A stretch of DNA of 64,000 nucleotides, taken from contig NZ_JBGCBZ010000007.1 in assembly GCF_041262585.1 (NCBI RefSeq), positions 1 to 64,000 on the forward strand, written 5' to 3'. This document shows positions 54,374 to 63,305 of this stretch, in pieces (the first letter of the stretch is position 1; each line of letters opens with the position of its first letter). The position numbers and the translations under genes are program-made. The DNA is from JAOEGB01 sp041262585. Its GTDB lineage: Bacteria; Actinomycetota; Actinomycetes; Streptosporangiales; Streptosporangiaceae. The notes below the pieces were generated by a model. It worked only from the letters and a program-made list of their open reading frames with translations. It was not told the DNA's origin and did not search any database.

Positions 54374-57300
54374 GTGACCACGCTGTCGGCCGACAAGAAG
54401 GCGCTACTGGCCCAGCGTCTGCGGCGCCGCACCGGCGCGATCACGATCACACCGCGGCCCCCGGGCACGGCCACGCCGCTCTCGCACGCCCAGGAGCGGC
54501 TGTGGTTCCTGGAGCAGTACGCGCCGGGCACGACCGTCTACACGGTCCCGCTCACCGTCCGCGTCGAGGGCGAGCTGGACGAGACCGCGCTCGAGCTCGC
54601 CCTGCGGGAGGTGGTGCGCCGCCATGAGGCGCTGCGCATGCGCTTCCACACGAGCGAGGACGGCCTGCCGATCGTCCTGGTCGGCGAGGAGCCCCGGGCC
54701 GACTTCCGGCTGGAGACCGCCTCGGGGCCGGAGGAGGCGCGCGAGCTGGTCGAGCGCGAGCTGGCGAGGACCTTCGACCTCGCCGAGGGCCCGCTGGTCC
54801 GCGCCCTGCTCGTACGGCTCGCGCCCGCCGACCACGTGCTGCTGCTGGCGGCTCACCACCTCGTGACCGACGGGTGGTCGTTCGACGTCATCATGCGCGA
54901 GCTGTTCGCGATCATGAGGGGCGAGAGCCCGGCCGCGCCCGCCGTCCAGTACGGCGACTACGCGCTCTGGCAGCGCGACCACGAGTACGGCCGCGAGGTG
55001 GCCTACTGGAAGGAGCGCCTCGCCGGGGTGCCCGTCCTCGACCTGCCGACCGACCGGCCCCGGCCCCCCGAGATGGGCCACGCCGGAGCCCTGCACGGCT
55101 TCGAGATCGACGTGGACGTCGCGGAGCTGGCCCACGCCCACGCGGCCACGCCGTACATGGTGCTGCTCGCGGCCTTCCAGGTGCTGCTGTCGCGTTACTC
55201 GGGCCAGCCCGACTTCGCCGTTGGCTCGCCGATCGCGGGGCGGGGGCTGCCGGAGCTCGACGGCGTGGTCGGGATGTTCGTCAACACGCTGGCCATGCGC
55301 GCCGACCTCACCGGCGACCCCACGTTCGCGGACTTCCTGGCCCGCGTCCGCGAGTCCGCGCTGGACGCCTACGCCCACCAGGACCTGCCGTTCGACCGGC
55401 TCGTCACCGAGCTGAACGTGGAGCGCGACGTCAGCCGCTCCCCGGTCGTGCAGGCGACGCTGGCTCTCCAGAACTTCGCCGCCGGGACGGCCTCGGGCGA
55501 CCTCGCCCTGTCGTCCTTCCCCGTCGAGGCGGGGGTCGCCAGGTTCGACCTGTCGCTCTACCTCTTCGAGAAGCCGGGCGGGCTGAGCGGCCACTTCTCC
55601 TACAACACCGCGCTGTTCGACCCCGGCACGATCGAGCGGATGGCCGGGCACCTCACGGTCCTGCTGCGCGAGATCGTCGCCGATCCGTCACGGCGGCTGT
55701 CAGAACTGCCGCTGATGACCGGCGAGGAGCGCGAGCGGGTGCTGGAGTTCTCCCGGTCGCCCGCCCCCATGCCGATCGGCCACGAGCTGCTCCACGAGGT
55801 GGTCGAAGGCACCCCGGGCACCGTCGCGGTGAGCTGCGGGGACGAGTCGCTCACCTACGCCGAGCTGGCCGCGCGCTCGGACGCGCTCGCCGCCCGGTTG
55901 CAGTCGCTCGGGGCCGGCCGCGGCTCCCGGGTCGGGATCAGCCTGGAGCAGTCCGTCGACCTGGCCGTCGCCGTGCTCGCCGTGCTCAAGGCCGGCGGTG
56001 CTTACGTGCCGCTCGACCCCGCGCAGCCCGCCGACCGGCTGGCCTACATGACCTCCGACGCCGGTGTGCGCGTGACGATCACCCCCGAGCTGCTGGCGGA
56101 CCTCCCCTCCGGAGTCCCCGCCGACCCCGGCCTGACCGGCGCGGACCTGGCGTACGTCATCTACACCTCCGGGACCACCGGGCGGCCCAAGGGCGTCGCC
56201 GTGCAGCACCGCGAGGTTCTCACCTACCTCGCCGGCGTCCGCGAGCGGCTGGCCGTCGAGCCCGGCGGGTCGTACGCGCTGATGCAGTCGCTGTCGTTCG
56301 ACTTCGGCATCACGATCTTCTATCTGTCGCTGATGACGGGCGGAACGCTCCACCTGCTCAACCCCCGGCTGCCCGCCGCCGAGCTGGCGGAGACGCTGCG
56401 CCGCACCGACTATCTCAAGGTCACGCCGTCGCACCTGGCGTCCCTCCTCCCGGAGGCCGACGTGCTGCCGCGCAAGCTGCTCGTGCTCGGCGGCGAGGCG
56501 TCCCAGTCGGCCTGGGCCCAGTCATTGGCGGCACGGTCGCCGGCCGGGCCGAGAGTGGTCAACCACTACGGGCCCACCGAGGCCACGGTCGGCATCACGA
56601 CGCACGAGGTCACCGGCGACGAGCAGACGCAGACCCTCCCGATCGGCAGGCCGCTGCCGGGGGCCAGGGCGTACGTCCTGGACGAGCGCGGCGAGCCCGC
56701 CCCGATCGGGGTGATCGGCGAGATCCACCTGGGCGGCGACCGGCTCGCCCGCGGCTACCTCGGGAGGCCCGGCCTGACGGCCGAGCGCTTCGTCCCCGAC
56801 CCGTACGGCGAGCCCGGCGCGCGGATGTACCGGACGGGGGACCTCGGCCGCTGGCTGCCCTCCGGCGAACTCCAGTTCCTCGGCCGCCGCGACCTCCAGG
56901 TCAAGGTGCGCGGCTACCGGGTCGAGCTGACCGAGATCGAGGCGGTGCTGGCCGAACGCGAGGGCGTCGCGCAGGCGGTCGTGGACCTGCGGCGCGACCG
57001 GCTCGTCGCCTACCTCGTCGGGGAGCGGGCGCCGGTCGCCGACCTGCGGGCCCACCTCGCCGAACGGCTCCCCGAGTACATGATCCCCGCGCGGTACGTC
57101 TGGCTGGACGAGCTGCCCCTGAAGTCCCACGGCAAGGTCGACCGGGCGGCGCTGCCGGAGCCGGGCGCCGACCGGGAGGAGGGCGGCGCCGGACAATACG
57201 TCGAGCCCGAGACGCCTCTGGAGCGGGCGATCGCCGAGGTGTGGGCGAAGGTGCTGGAGCTCGACCGGGTGGGGGCCGAGGACGACTTCTTCGAGCTCGG

Positions 57301-59584
57301 CGGCCACTCGCTGCTCGCGGCCCAGGTCGTCGCCCGGCTGCGGAAGGTGGCCGACCGGCCGGTCACCATCATGGACCTCTTCAAGCACCGCACGGTCCGG
57401 GCGCTCGCGGCCAAGGCGTCGGCCGCCGACGACGGCCCCCGGCGCTTCCTGCACCGGCTGACCCCGGCGAGGCCGACGGTCTCCGCGCTGGTCTGTGTGC
57501 CGTACGGCGGGGGCAGCGCGGCGATCTACCAGCCGCTCGCGGACGCCCTGCCGTCCGACTGGGCGCTGCACTCGGTGGCCGTGCCCGGCCAGGAGTGGGG
57601 CCTCGACGAGGAGACGCGGCCGGTCGAGGAGGTGGCCGACGCCTGCGTCAAGGAGATCCTCGCGGACGTCCAGGGCTCCCTCTCGCTGTACGGCCACTGC
57701 GGCCTCGGGGTCATGCTCGTCGTGGAGATCGCCCGGCGGCTGGAGGCGGCGGGCCGGCCGGTTGAGGCGCTCTACCTGGGCGGCGTCTTCCCCTTCGCGC
57801 GGCCCAAGACGATCATGACGCCGCTGCGGAACCTCAGCGACCGGATGCGCAGCGACCGCGTCTGGGCCAACGCGCTCATCGCGGCCGGGCTCGACATCGA
57901 GGAGCTCGACCCCGACCAGATCAAGGCGATCATCCACAACCGGCGGCAGGGCACCCGGGACGCGGAGGCGTATTTCACCCGCCTCTTCGAGGGGAACGCC
58001 GAGCCGCTCCAGACCCCGATCATCTCGGTCGTGGGGGAGCGCGACCCGGCCACCGAGTTCTACCAGGAGCGGTACCGGGAGTGGCACCACCTCACCGGCG
58101 AGGCCGCCCTGGTGGTGCTCGACGAGGCCGGCCACTTCTTCATCAAGCACCGCGCCGCCGAGCTGGCCGAGATCGTCACCGGGACGAGGAAGGCCATCGA
58201 GACGGGCGACACGGCCGCCATCGAGGACCGTGACCGGTCGTGGTGGCTGCACGGCACCTCACAGGCGGGGACGGTTACCGGCGCGGCGGCGGCGGGGCCG
58301 CGGCCGAGCATGAAGCGGTTCGCGGCCGTGGCCGCCGGGCAGCTCGTGTCGATCATCGGCTCGTCGCTGACCGAGTTCGCGATCCCGCTCTGGATCTACC
58401 TGACGACGGGCTCGCTGGTCAGCTTCGCGCTGTTCTCCGTCATCGCGCTCGTGCCCGGCATGCTCGTGGCGCCGATCGCCGGGGCGATCGTGGACCGCTA
58501 CGACCGCCGCCGCGTCATGCTCGCCGGCGACGCCGCGGCGGGCGGCACCCAGCTCCTGTTCGGGGTGCTGCTGTGGACCGGCCACATCCAGGTCTGGCAC
58601 ATCTATCCCCTGCTGGTCTGCCTGTCGGTGGCGCTGACCTTCCAGCGGCTGGCCTACGCCGCGGCCGTCCCACAGCTCGTGCCCAAGCGCTACCTCGGGC
58701 ACGCGAACGGCGTGCTCCAGATGGTCACGGGGACCGCCCAGCTGATCGTCCCGCTGGTCGCCGTCGGGCTGATGGCGGCGATCGGCATCAAGGGCATCCT
58801 GGTCATCGACATCGCCAGCTACACCTTCGCCGTCTGCTCCGTGCTGCTGGTCCGCTTCCCCCGGGCGATGGGCTGGAGGCGGCGCGAGTCGATGGTCGCC
58901 GAGATGGCCGAGGGCTTCCGCTACTCCTGGGGGCAGCGCGGGTTCCGCGGCATGCTGCTCTTCTTCGCGGGGCTGAACATCTTCCTCTCCCCGCTGTTCC
59001 TGCTGCTCACCCCGCTGGTGCTGGGGTTCGCCACGCTGGCCGACGTGGGCCGCGTCTCCTTCGCCGGGGGCGTCGGCGTCCTGCTCGGGGGCCTCGTGAT
59101 GACCGTGTGGGGCGGCCCGCGCCGGTTCCGGATGCGCGGCGTGCTGCTCGCCACGCTCCTGCTCGCCGCGTTCTGCCTGCTGACCGGCCTTCGGGAGAGC
59201 CTCCCCGTCGTCATCGCCGGCGCGTTCGGCATGTCGCTCGCGCTGACGCTGGTCAACGGGATCTACGCCACGATCATCCAGGTCAAGGTGCCCCAGCGGT
59301 TCCACGGCCGGGTGATCGCGCTCAACACGCTCGTCGCCTGGTCCACGCTGCCCATCGGCTTCGGCGTGATCGCGCCGTACGGCACGAGGCTTTTCGGGGA
59401 CGTCGGCCTCATGTACGTGGTGTTCGCGGTGGCCATCGCCCTGATCGCGCTGGCCGGGCTCAAGATCAGGGGGCTGGCCCGGTTCGACGTGGAGGTGCCG
59501 GACGCGCCGCCGGACGACCTCATCGGTCTTGAGACGGTTCTTCGCCGCCGTGCGGAGGTTGGGCGGACAGCGGGAGGCGGATGA
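54374..59584 (+). CDS. NRPS C-A-T-TE fused to an MFS exporter
   Basis: 1736 residues in one uninterrupted frame from GTG at 54374, with GGAGG upstream. C (about 35-465; H161-H162 in AAHHLVTDG), A (about 470-940; YVIYTSGTTGRPKG; pocket DFTKLGHVGK, matching Asp/Asn codes), T (Ser979), thioesterase (about 1050-1285) whose nucleophile is Cys1109 in SLYGHCGLGV where Ser is usual, with His in LDEAGHFFIKH, then a 12-helix MFS domain from about Met1313 (MKRFAAVAAGQLVSIIGSSL; DRYDRRRVML motif A) of the EntS/DHA3 type. Adds the last residue, releases or cyclises the peptide and probably exports it. The end overlaps the convergent kinase gene by 65 bp. Confidence 0.95.
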   Translation: MTTLSADKKALLAQRLRRRTGAITITPRPPGTATPLSHAQERLWFLEQYAPGTTVYTVPLTVRVEGELDETALELALREVVRRHEALRMRFHTSEDGLPIVLVGEEPRADFRLETASGPEEARELVERELARTFDLAEGPLVRALLVRLAPADHVLLLAAHHLVTDGWSFDVIMRELFAIMRGESPAAPAVQYGDYALWQRDHEYGREVAYWKERLAGVPVLDLPTDRPRPPEMGHAGALHGFEIDVDVAELAHAHAATPYMVLLAAFQVLLSRYSGQPDFAVGSPIAGRGLPELDGVVGMFVNTLAMRADLTGDPTFADFLARVRESALDAYAHQDLPFDRLVTELNVERDVSRSPVVQATLALQNFAAGTASGDLALSSFPVEAGVARFDLSLYLFEKPGGLSGHFSYNTALFDPGTIERMAGHLTVLLREIVADPSRRLSELPLMTGEERERVLEFSRSPAPMPIGHELLHEVVEGTPGTVAVSCGDESLTYAELAARSDALAARLQSLGAGRGSRVGISLEQSVDLAVAVLAVLKAGGAYVPLDPAQPADRLAYMTSDAGVRVTITPELLADLPSGVPADPGLTGADLAYVIYTSGTTGRPKGVAVQHREVLTYLAGVRERLAVEPGGSYALMQSLSFDFGITIFYLSLMTGGTLHLLNPRLPAAELAETLRRTDYLKVTPSHLASLLPEADVLPRKLLVLGGEASQSAWAQSLAARSPAGPRVVNHYGPTEATVGITTHEVTGDEQTQTLPIGRPLPGARAYVLDERGEPAPIGVIGEIHLGGDRLARGYLGRPGLTAERFVPDPYGEPGARMYRTGDLGRWLPSGELQFLGRRDLQVKVRGYRVELTEIEAVLAEREGVAQAVVDLRRDRLVAYLVGERAPVADLRAHLAERLPEYMIPARYVWLDELPLKSHGKVDRAALPEPGADREEGGAGQYVEPETPLERAIAEVWAKVLELDRVGAEDDFFELGGHSLLAAQVVARLRKVADRPVTIMDLFKHRTVRALAAKASAADDGPRRFLHRLTPARPTVSALVCVPYGGGSAAIYQPLADALPSDWALHSVAVPGQEWGLDEETRPVEEVADACVKEILADVQGSLSLYGHCGLGVMLVVEIARRLEAAGRPVEALYLGGVFPFARPKTIMTPLRNLSDRMRSDRVWANALIAAGLDIEELDPDQIKAIIHNRRQGTRDAEAYFTRLFEGNAEPLQTPIISVVGERDPATEFYQERYREWHHLTGEAALVVLDEAGHFFIKHRAAELAEIVTGTRKAIETGDTAAIEDRDRSWWLHGTSQAGTVTGAAAAGPRPSMKRFAAVAAGQLVSIIGSSLTEFAIPLWIYLTTGSLVSFALFSVIALVPGMLVAPIAGAIVDRYDRRRVMLAGDAAAGGTQLLFGVLLWTGHIQVWHIYPLLVCLSVALTFQRLAYAAAVPQLVPKRYLGHANGVLQMVTGTAQLIVPLVAVGLMAAIGIKGILVIDIASYTFAVCSVLLVRFPRAMGWRRRESMVAEMAEGFRYSWGQRGFRGMLLFFAGLNIFLSPLFLLLTPLVLGFATLADVGRVSFAGGVGVLLGGLVMTVWGGPRRFRMRGVLLATLLLAAFCLLTGLRESLPVVIAGAFGMSLALTLVNGIYATIIQVKVPQRFHGRVIALNTLVAWSTLPIGFGVIAPYGTRLFGDVGLMYVVFAVAIALIALAGLKIRGLARFDVEVPDAPPDDLIGLETVLRRRAEVGRTAGGG

Positions 59585-60929
59585 CGAACCCGACGCCGCG
59601 GGCCTCCTCGGCGTCCTCGACCCGGATCGTCCCGTCGTGTGCCTCGACGACCTCGCGGGCGATGGCCAGGCCGAGGCCGGGGCCTCCGTGGCTCCGGCTC
59701 CTGGCCGCGTCCCGCCGGTAGAACCGTTCGAAGATCCGCTCGCGGTCCCCCTCCGGGATCTGCTCTCCGTCGTTCACCACGGTCAGCAGCGCGTCCCCGT
59801 CTTCCCGGCTCACGTTCACGCTCACGGTCGTGGCCGCGTGCCGTTCGGCGTTGTCGAGCAGGTTCGTCACGACCCGGCACAGCTGGGTGCGCATCCCGTT
59901 GACGATCACGCCCGGCGTGAGCTCCAGCCGGATCGGCCGCCGCCCCGACCGGCGCTTCACCTCGCCGGCCACGCAGCCGCCCAGGTCGACGTCCTCCCGG
60001 GCGGCCTTCGGGCTCGTCCCTATCCTGGCGAGCAGCAGCAGGTCGGCCACGATCGCCTCCAGCCTGCCGGTGTCGCGCAGCGCCGCCTCAAGGGCCTCGG
60101 CGGTGTCCTCCGGATGCAGCCGCGCCCCCTCCAGCTGGGCCCGGATCCCGGCGATGGGGGTGCGCAGCTCGTGCGAGGCGTCCGCGGCGAACTGGCGCTG
60201 CTGCTGGATCGACTTCTCCAGCCGGGCGAGCGCGTCGTTGGCGGTCTTCGCCAGGCGGGCGATCTCGTCGTTCCCGGCCGGTTGCGGCACCCGGGAGCCG
60301 GGATTCCTGGGGGTGATCTCCTCCAGTTCGGAGCTGAGGGCCTCGACGGGACGGAGCACGCGGCCCGCGACGCTCCACGCGATCCCCGCGGCCCCGCCGC
60401 CGAGCAGCAGGACCAGTAGGAGCAGGCCCAGCTCGGGGAGCCCGCTGTCGAGGATCTCCGGCTGGGAGCGGCCGGCGTAAACGACGGGGGAGTCCGCCGC
60501 CTGGGAGACGCGGAGCGCGGTGACGTACACGCAGTGCTGGTTGGGGAGCGAGCAGGAGGTGGTGTGGGTCACCCCGGTGTCGGAGGGTCGTAAGGGGGAG
60601 AGGTGGGGGAGGTCCTTGGCGGTCGCGCTGGTGGCGATGACATGGCCGTCCGCGCCGACGACCATGATCAGATCGATGCCGTCCGGCGCCATGGGGATGA
60701 TCTGCGGCAGGTGACCGTCGCGGATCCCGGCGGCGATCCGGTTCGCCACTTCGAGGCTGTCGCCGCGGATGTGCTCCTCGACCGCATGCCGGATACCCAC
60801 GTCGGCGGCGATCGAGACGGGGATCATGACGAGCGCGGCGGTCGCGGTGGCGAGCAGTGTGAGGCGCGCTCGGAGGGATCGCGATCGCAGCCAGGGGAGG
60901 GGCATGCCCATGAGGCTACTGATGGTCAT
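59520..60929 (-). CDS. Sensor histidine kinase without adjacent response regulator
   Basis: 469 residues from ATG at 60929; ATGs 60911 and 60905 are possible and a TTG frame extends to 60977. Order: TM1 (LTLLATATAALVMIPVSIA), extracytoplasmic domain with a cysteine pair in TTSCSLPNQHCVYV, TM2 (LGLLLLVLLLGGGAAGIAW), HAMP, HisKA with FAADASHELRTPIAG, HATPase (LLDNAERHA, FERFYRRD, GGPGLGLAIA). OmpR-partner type kinase by its H-box. No response regulator precedes it; the gene upstream is an ACT-domain protein on the other strand. Convergent with the NRPS-MFS gene, so a link to product sensing is possible but unproven. Confidence 0.9.
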   Translation of the reverse strand: MTISSLMGMPLPWLRSRSLRARLTLLATATAALVMIPVSIAADVGIRHAVEEHIRGDSLEVANRIAAGIRDGHLPQIIPMAPDGIDLIMVVGADGHVIATSATAKDLPHLSPLRPSDTGVTHTTSCSLPNQHCVYVTALRVSQAADSPVVYAGRSQPEILDSGLPELGLLLLVLLLGGGAAGIAWSVAGRVLRPVEALSSELEEITPRNPGSRVPQPAGNDEIARLAKTANDALARLEKSIQQQRQFAADASHELRTPIAGIRAQLEGARLHPEDTAEALEAALRDTGRLEAIVADLLLLARIGTSPKAAREDVDLGGCVAGEVKRRSGRRPIRLELTPGVIVNGMRTQLCRVVTNLLDNAERHAATTVSVNVSREDGDALLTVVNDGEQIPEGDRERIFERFYRRDAARSRSHGGPGLGLAIAREVVEAHDGTIRVEDAEEARGVGFVIRLPLSAQPPHGGEEPSQDR

Positions 60930-61098
60930 CACCGGGGAACTTCGCGACACCGGAAAGGAGTGCCCAAAGTTATTCAAAGTCTGTCAACGACGGCGCAGCT
61001 TTTGGAAACATTGCACCCATCCCATGACCCACCCCCGTAATGTCTGCGAAACGTCTGTCGGACACTGTTGTTGTCGCAAGACAAGGAGGTGATGCGGG

Positions 61099-61719
61099 AT
61101 GTTGCTGCGGCTAAGGGTCTCGCTTCCGGACCGGCCCGGAGTGCTCGGTCAGGTGGCACGCGCGTTCGGGGTGATGGGGGCCGACATCCTGCAGGTGACC
61201 GTCCTCGAACGGCAGGCCGGGCGGGCCGTGGACGACTTCACCGTTTCGTGGTCCGGGGTGTTCGAGCCCGAGGAACTGCGCGAGCGGATCGGCGTGGTGC
61301 CCGGCACCCGGGTGGAGGCCGTCTGGCCCACCAGGGAGGCTCCCGGCACGAGCCCGGACTACGATCTGCTCGGTTACGTCGCGGGGGAGCCGGACAGGGC
61401 CTTCGTCACGCTGGTCGACGCCGTGCCGGACCTGGTCAGCGCGGACTGGGCGGTCGCCGTCGAGTCGGAGAACGGCGCGATCGTGCACGGAAGCTGGCAG
61501 GCGCCGGAGGAGGTGCCGTCGTCCGACCTGACGCCGATCCGGCCGTCCGCGTTCAGCGAGGGCGCGCTGCACCTGGTCAGCGTCCCGATGAGCGGCCTGC
61601 ACCTGGTGGTCGCGCGGTCGCAGGGCCCGGCCTTCCACCGGGCCGAGCTGGACAAGATCTCCCGCCTCGTCGGGATCGTCTCGGTGCTCGCCCGATCCGG
61701 AGTCACCCGGACCGCCTGA
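61099..61719 (+). CDS. ACT-domain protein
   Basis: 206 residues from ATG at 61099, with AAGGAGG 9 bp upstream. Residues 1-70 (LLRLRVSLPDRPGVLGQVARAFGVMGADILQVTVLE) form a clear ACT domain, a small-molecule (usually amino acid) binding fold. The remaining 135 residues resemble a second, diverged regulatory half ending HRAELDKISRLVGIVSVLARSG. No enzyme domain. Probably a cytoplasmic ligand-sensing protein widespread in actinobacteria; ligand and partner unknown. Confidence 0.8.
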   Translation: MLLRLRVSLPDRPGVLGQVARAFGVMGADILQVTVLERQAGRAVDDFTVSWSGVFEPEELRERIGVVPGTRVEAVWPTREAPGTSPDYDLLGYVAGEPDRAFVTLVDAVPDLVSADWAVAVESENGAIVHGSWQAPEEVPSSDLTPIRPSAFSEGALHLVSVPMSGLHLVVARSQGPAFHRAELDKISRLVGIVSVLARSGVTRTA

Positions 61720-61720
61720 C

Positions 61721-62998
61721 TTACCGTCGCGGGGGGTCGATGCGGGCGCCGGTCTGGGTGAAGAGCATGAGGCGGGAGACGTCGACGGCGACGCGCCCGT
61801 GCTCGCCGGCCTTCCACACCGGGCGGCTGCCCAGCCGCACGATCAGGTCGGCGCGGCGGTGCGTGCCGCTTCCCGAGGGGACGGGAGGCGGCGCCTGCTC
61901 TTCCTCCTCCCGGTTCAGCAGCCGGCGCATGACCGAGCGGGCCTTGCCGCTCCCGTTGGCCTGCCCGCCGTTCGCGAGATGGCGCGGGTCCGGAGGCTCC
62001 GGCACGACGACCGCCGGGATGCCCGCCTCCAGATAGGCCATCCACTCGTGGCCGTGGTATTCGAGGGTCCGCACCCGGCCGAAGAAGCTCGGCCCCTCGG
62101 CCTTCTCGGGCACCGGCACGAGCGCGTCCGGGCGGATCCCCACGATGATCTGGGCCCCGGTGTGCTGGGACACGGCGTAGGCACGTGGATCGGTCCAGGG
62201 CATGGTGATCTGGTGCGGCCCGAAATCGAGCAGGATGAACTGGTTCTGCGGGGTGCGCACGGTCGCCGCGAGCAGGTTGAGCTGCTGGGAGCTGAGAAAG
62301 GCGGCGGTGAAGGCGGTCGCCGGGTCGTTGTACACCTGCGCGGGGGTGCCGATGTCCTGCAGCACGCCCCTGTTCATGATCGCGATACGGTCGGCGAGCG
62401 TGAGCGCCTCGACCTGGTCGTGCGTCACATAGATGGTGGTGACGCCGAGGGCCCGCACGAGCGAGGAGATCTCCATGCGGAGCTCGGTGCGCATCCCGGC
62501 GTCCAGGTTGGACAGCGGCTCGTCCATCAGGAAGAGCGACGGCTGGCGCACGATCGCGCGGCCCATCGCGACGCGCTGGCGCTGTCCGCCGGAGAGCGTC
62601 CCAGGGCGGCGGTCCAGCGTCTCGTCGATGTGCAGGGCGCGGGAGAGTTCCACGACCCGCTCCCGCACCATGGCGGGGTCGGCCTTGGCGATCTCCAGGG
62701 GGAAGGCGAGGTTGCCGCGGACGGTGCGGTGGGGGTAGAGGGCGCCGTTCTGGAACACCATGGCCACGTCGCGGTCGCGGGGAGCGAGGTGGTTCGCGAG
62801 CTTGCCGCCCAGCCAGAGGTCGCCTGCGGTGATCTCCTCAAGGCCGGCGATCATGCGGAGGAGAGTGGACTTCCCACAGCCGGAAGGCCCCAGGAGGACG
62901 AGCAGCTCACCCTCGTCCGCGCGCAGGTTCATGCGATCGACCGCCAGGTACCCCCCTGGGTAAACCTTGGTCACGTTGTCGAGGACGACGGTGCTCAT
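61721..62998 (-). CDS. Sugar ABC transporter ATPase (MsiK/UgpC/MalK family)
   Basis: 425 residues from ATG at 62998. Walker A GPSGCGKST (38-45), LSGGQRQRVAMGRAIV signature, LFLMDEPLSNLDAG Walker B, THDQVEALTLADRI switch, then the TOBE/regulatory domain (VGIRPDALVPV). The C-terminal domain has a 45-residue low-complexity insert (ANGGQANGSGKARS to REEEEQAPPPVPSGSG) absent from typical MsiK. In streptomycetes MsiK energises many sugar importers. Divergent from the sugar-binding lipoprotein gene, which fits a shared role; permease genes probably lie beyond the window. Confidence 0.93.
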   Translation of the reverse strand: MSTVVLDNVTKVYPGGYLAVDRMNLRADEGELLVLLGPSGCGKSTLLRMIAGLEEITAGDLWLGGKLANHLAPRDRDVAMVFQNGALYPHRTVRGNLAFPLEIAKADPAMVRERVVELSRALHIDETLDRRPGTLSGGQRQRVAMGRAIVRQPSLFLMDEPLSNLDAGMRTELRMEISSLVRALGVTTIYVTHDQVEALTLADRIAIMNRGVLQDIGTPAQVYNDPATAFTAAFLSSQQLNLLAATVRTPQNQFILLDFGPHQITMPWTDPRAYAVSQHTGAQIIVGIRPDALVPVPEKAEGPSFFGRVRTLEYHGHEWMAYLEAGIPAVVVPEPPDPRHLANGGQANGSGKARSVMRRLLNREEEEQAPPPVPSGSGTHRRADLIVRLGSRPVWKAGEHGRVAVDVSRLMLFTQTGARIDPPRR

Positions 62999-63305
62999 AA
63001 AAGCTCGTTCCTCCCGGGCACGCGTGCCCGGACCCCAGCCACCGGTGTGATTGATGAGGTAGTACATCGTGTCGCGGGCGCTCGTGTCCATACATGACAT
63101 GAGAAATCCGGCATCTACCTGCAACTTAAGGTTACTGTAAAATTTCCCTGGTGGAAGGTCTGCTGTCAGGGGCGTGCATGACCTCGGACGACCGTCGGAA
63201 TGTCGTCAATGTAACGAAGTTGCTGAAACTTTCTGTAAGCCTTTCAGTTCGTTCACATGCCTGTTACGTTCCGGGCTACATCCCCCGAACCGAGGAGTGC
63301 ACATC
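62999..63305. other. Divergent control region between msiK-like and sugar-binding genes
   Basis: 307 bp without a convincing gene. AT-rich for this genome at 63115-63150 and 63205-63260, consistent with two divergent promoters. Contains the dyad at 63220-63238 listed separately. The last bases before ATG 63306 include GAGGAG as ribosome site. Confidence 0.6.
63220..63238. promoter_or_regulatory. Candidate LacI/GalR-type operator (GAAACTTTC core)
   Basis: TTGCTGAAACTTTCTGTAA is an odd-centred dyad with 7 of 9 base pairs matching around the central C; the core GAAA-C-TTTC is perfect. Such sites precede sugar ABC transporter genes under LacI-family control in actinobacteria. It lies 67 bp before the sugar-binding lipoprotein start. 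No regulator gene is in the window. Confidence 0.45.

Noticed and set aside
60930..60977. TTG start at 60977 for the histidine kinase
   Set aside because: No ribosome site and the added residues (NNFGHSFPVSRSSPV) precede a normal kinase start; ATG 60929 or later fits better.
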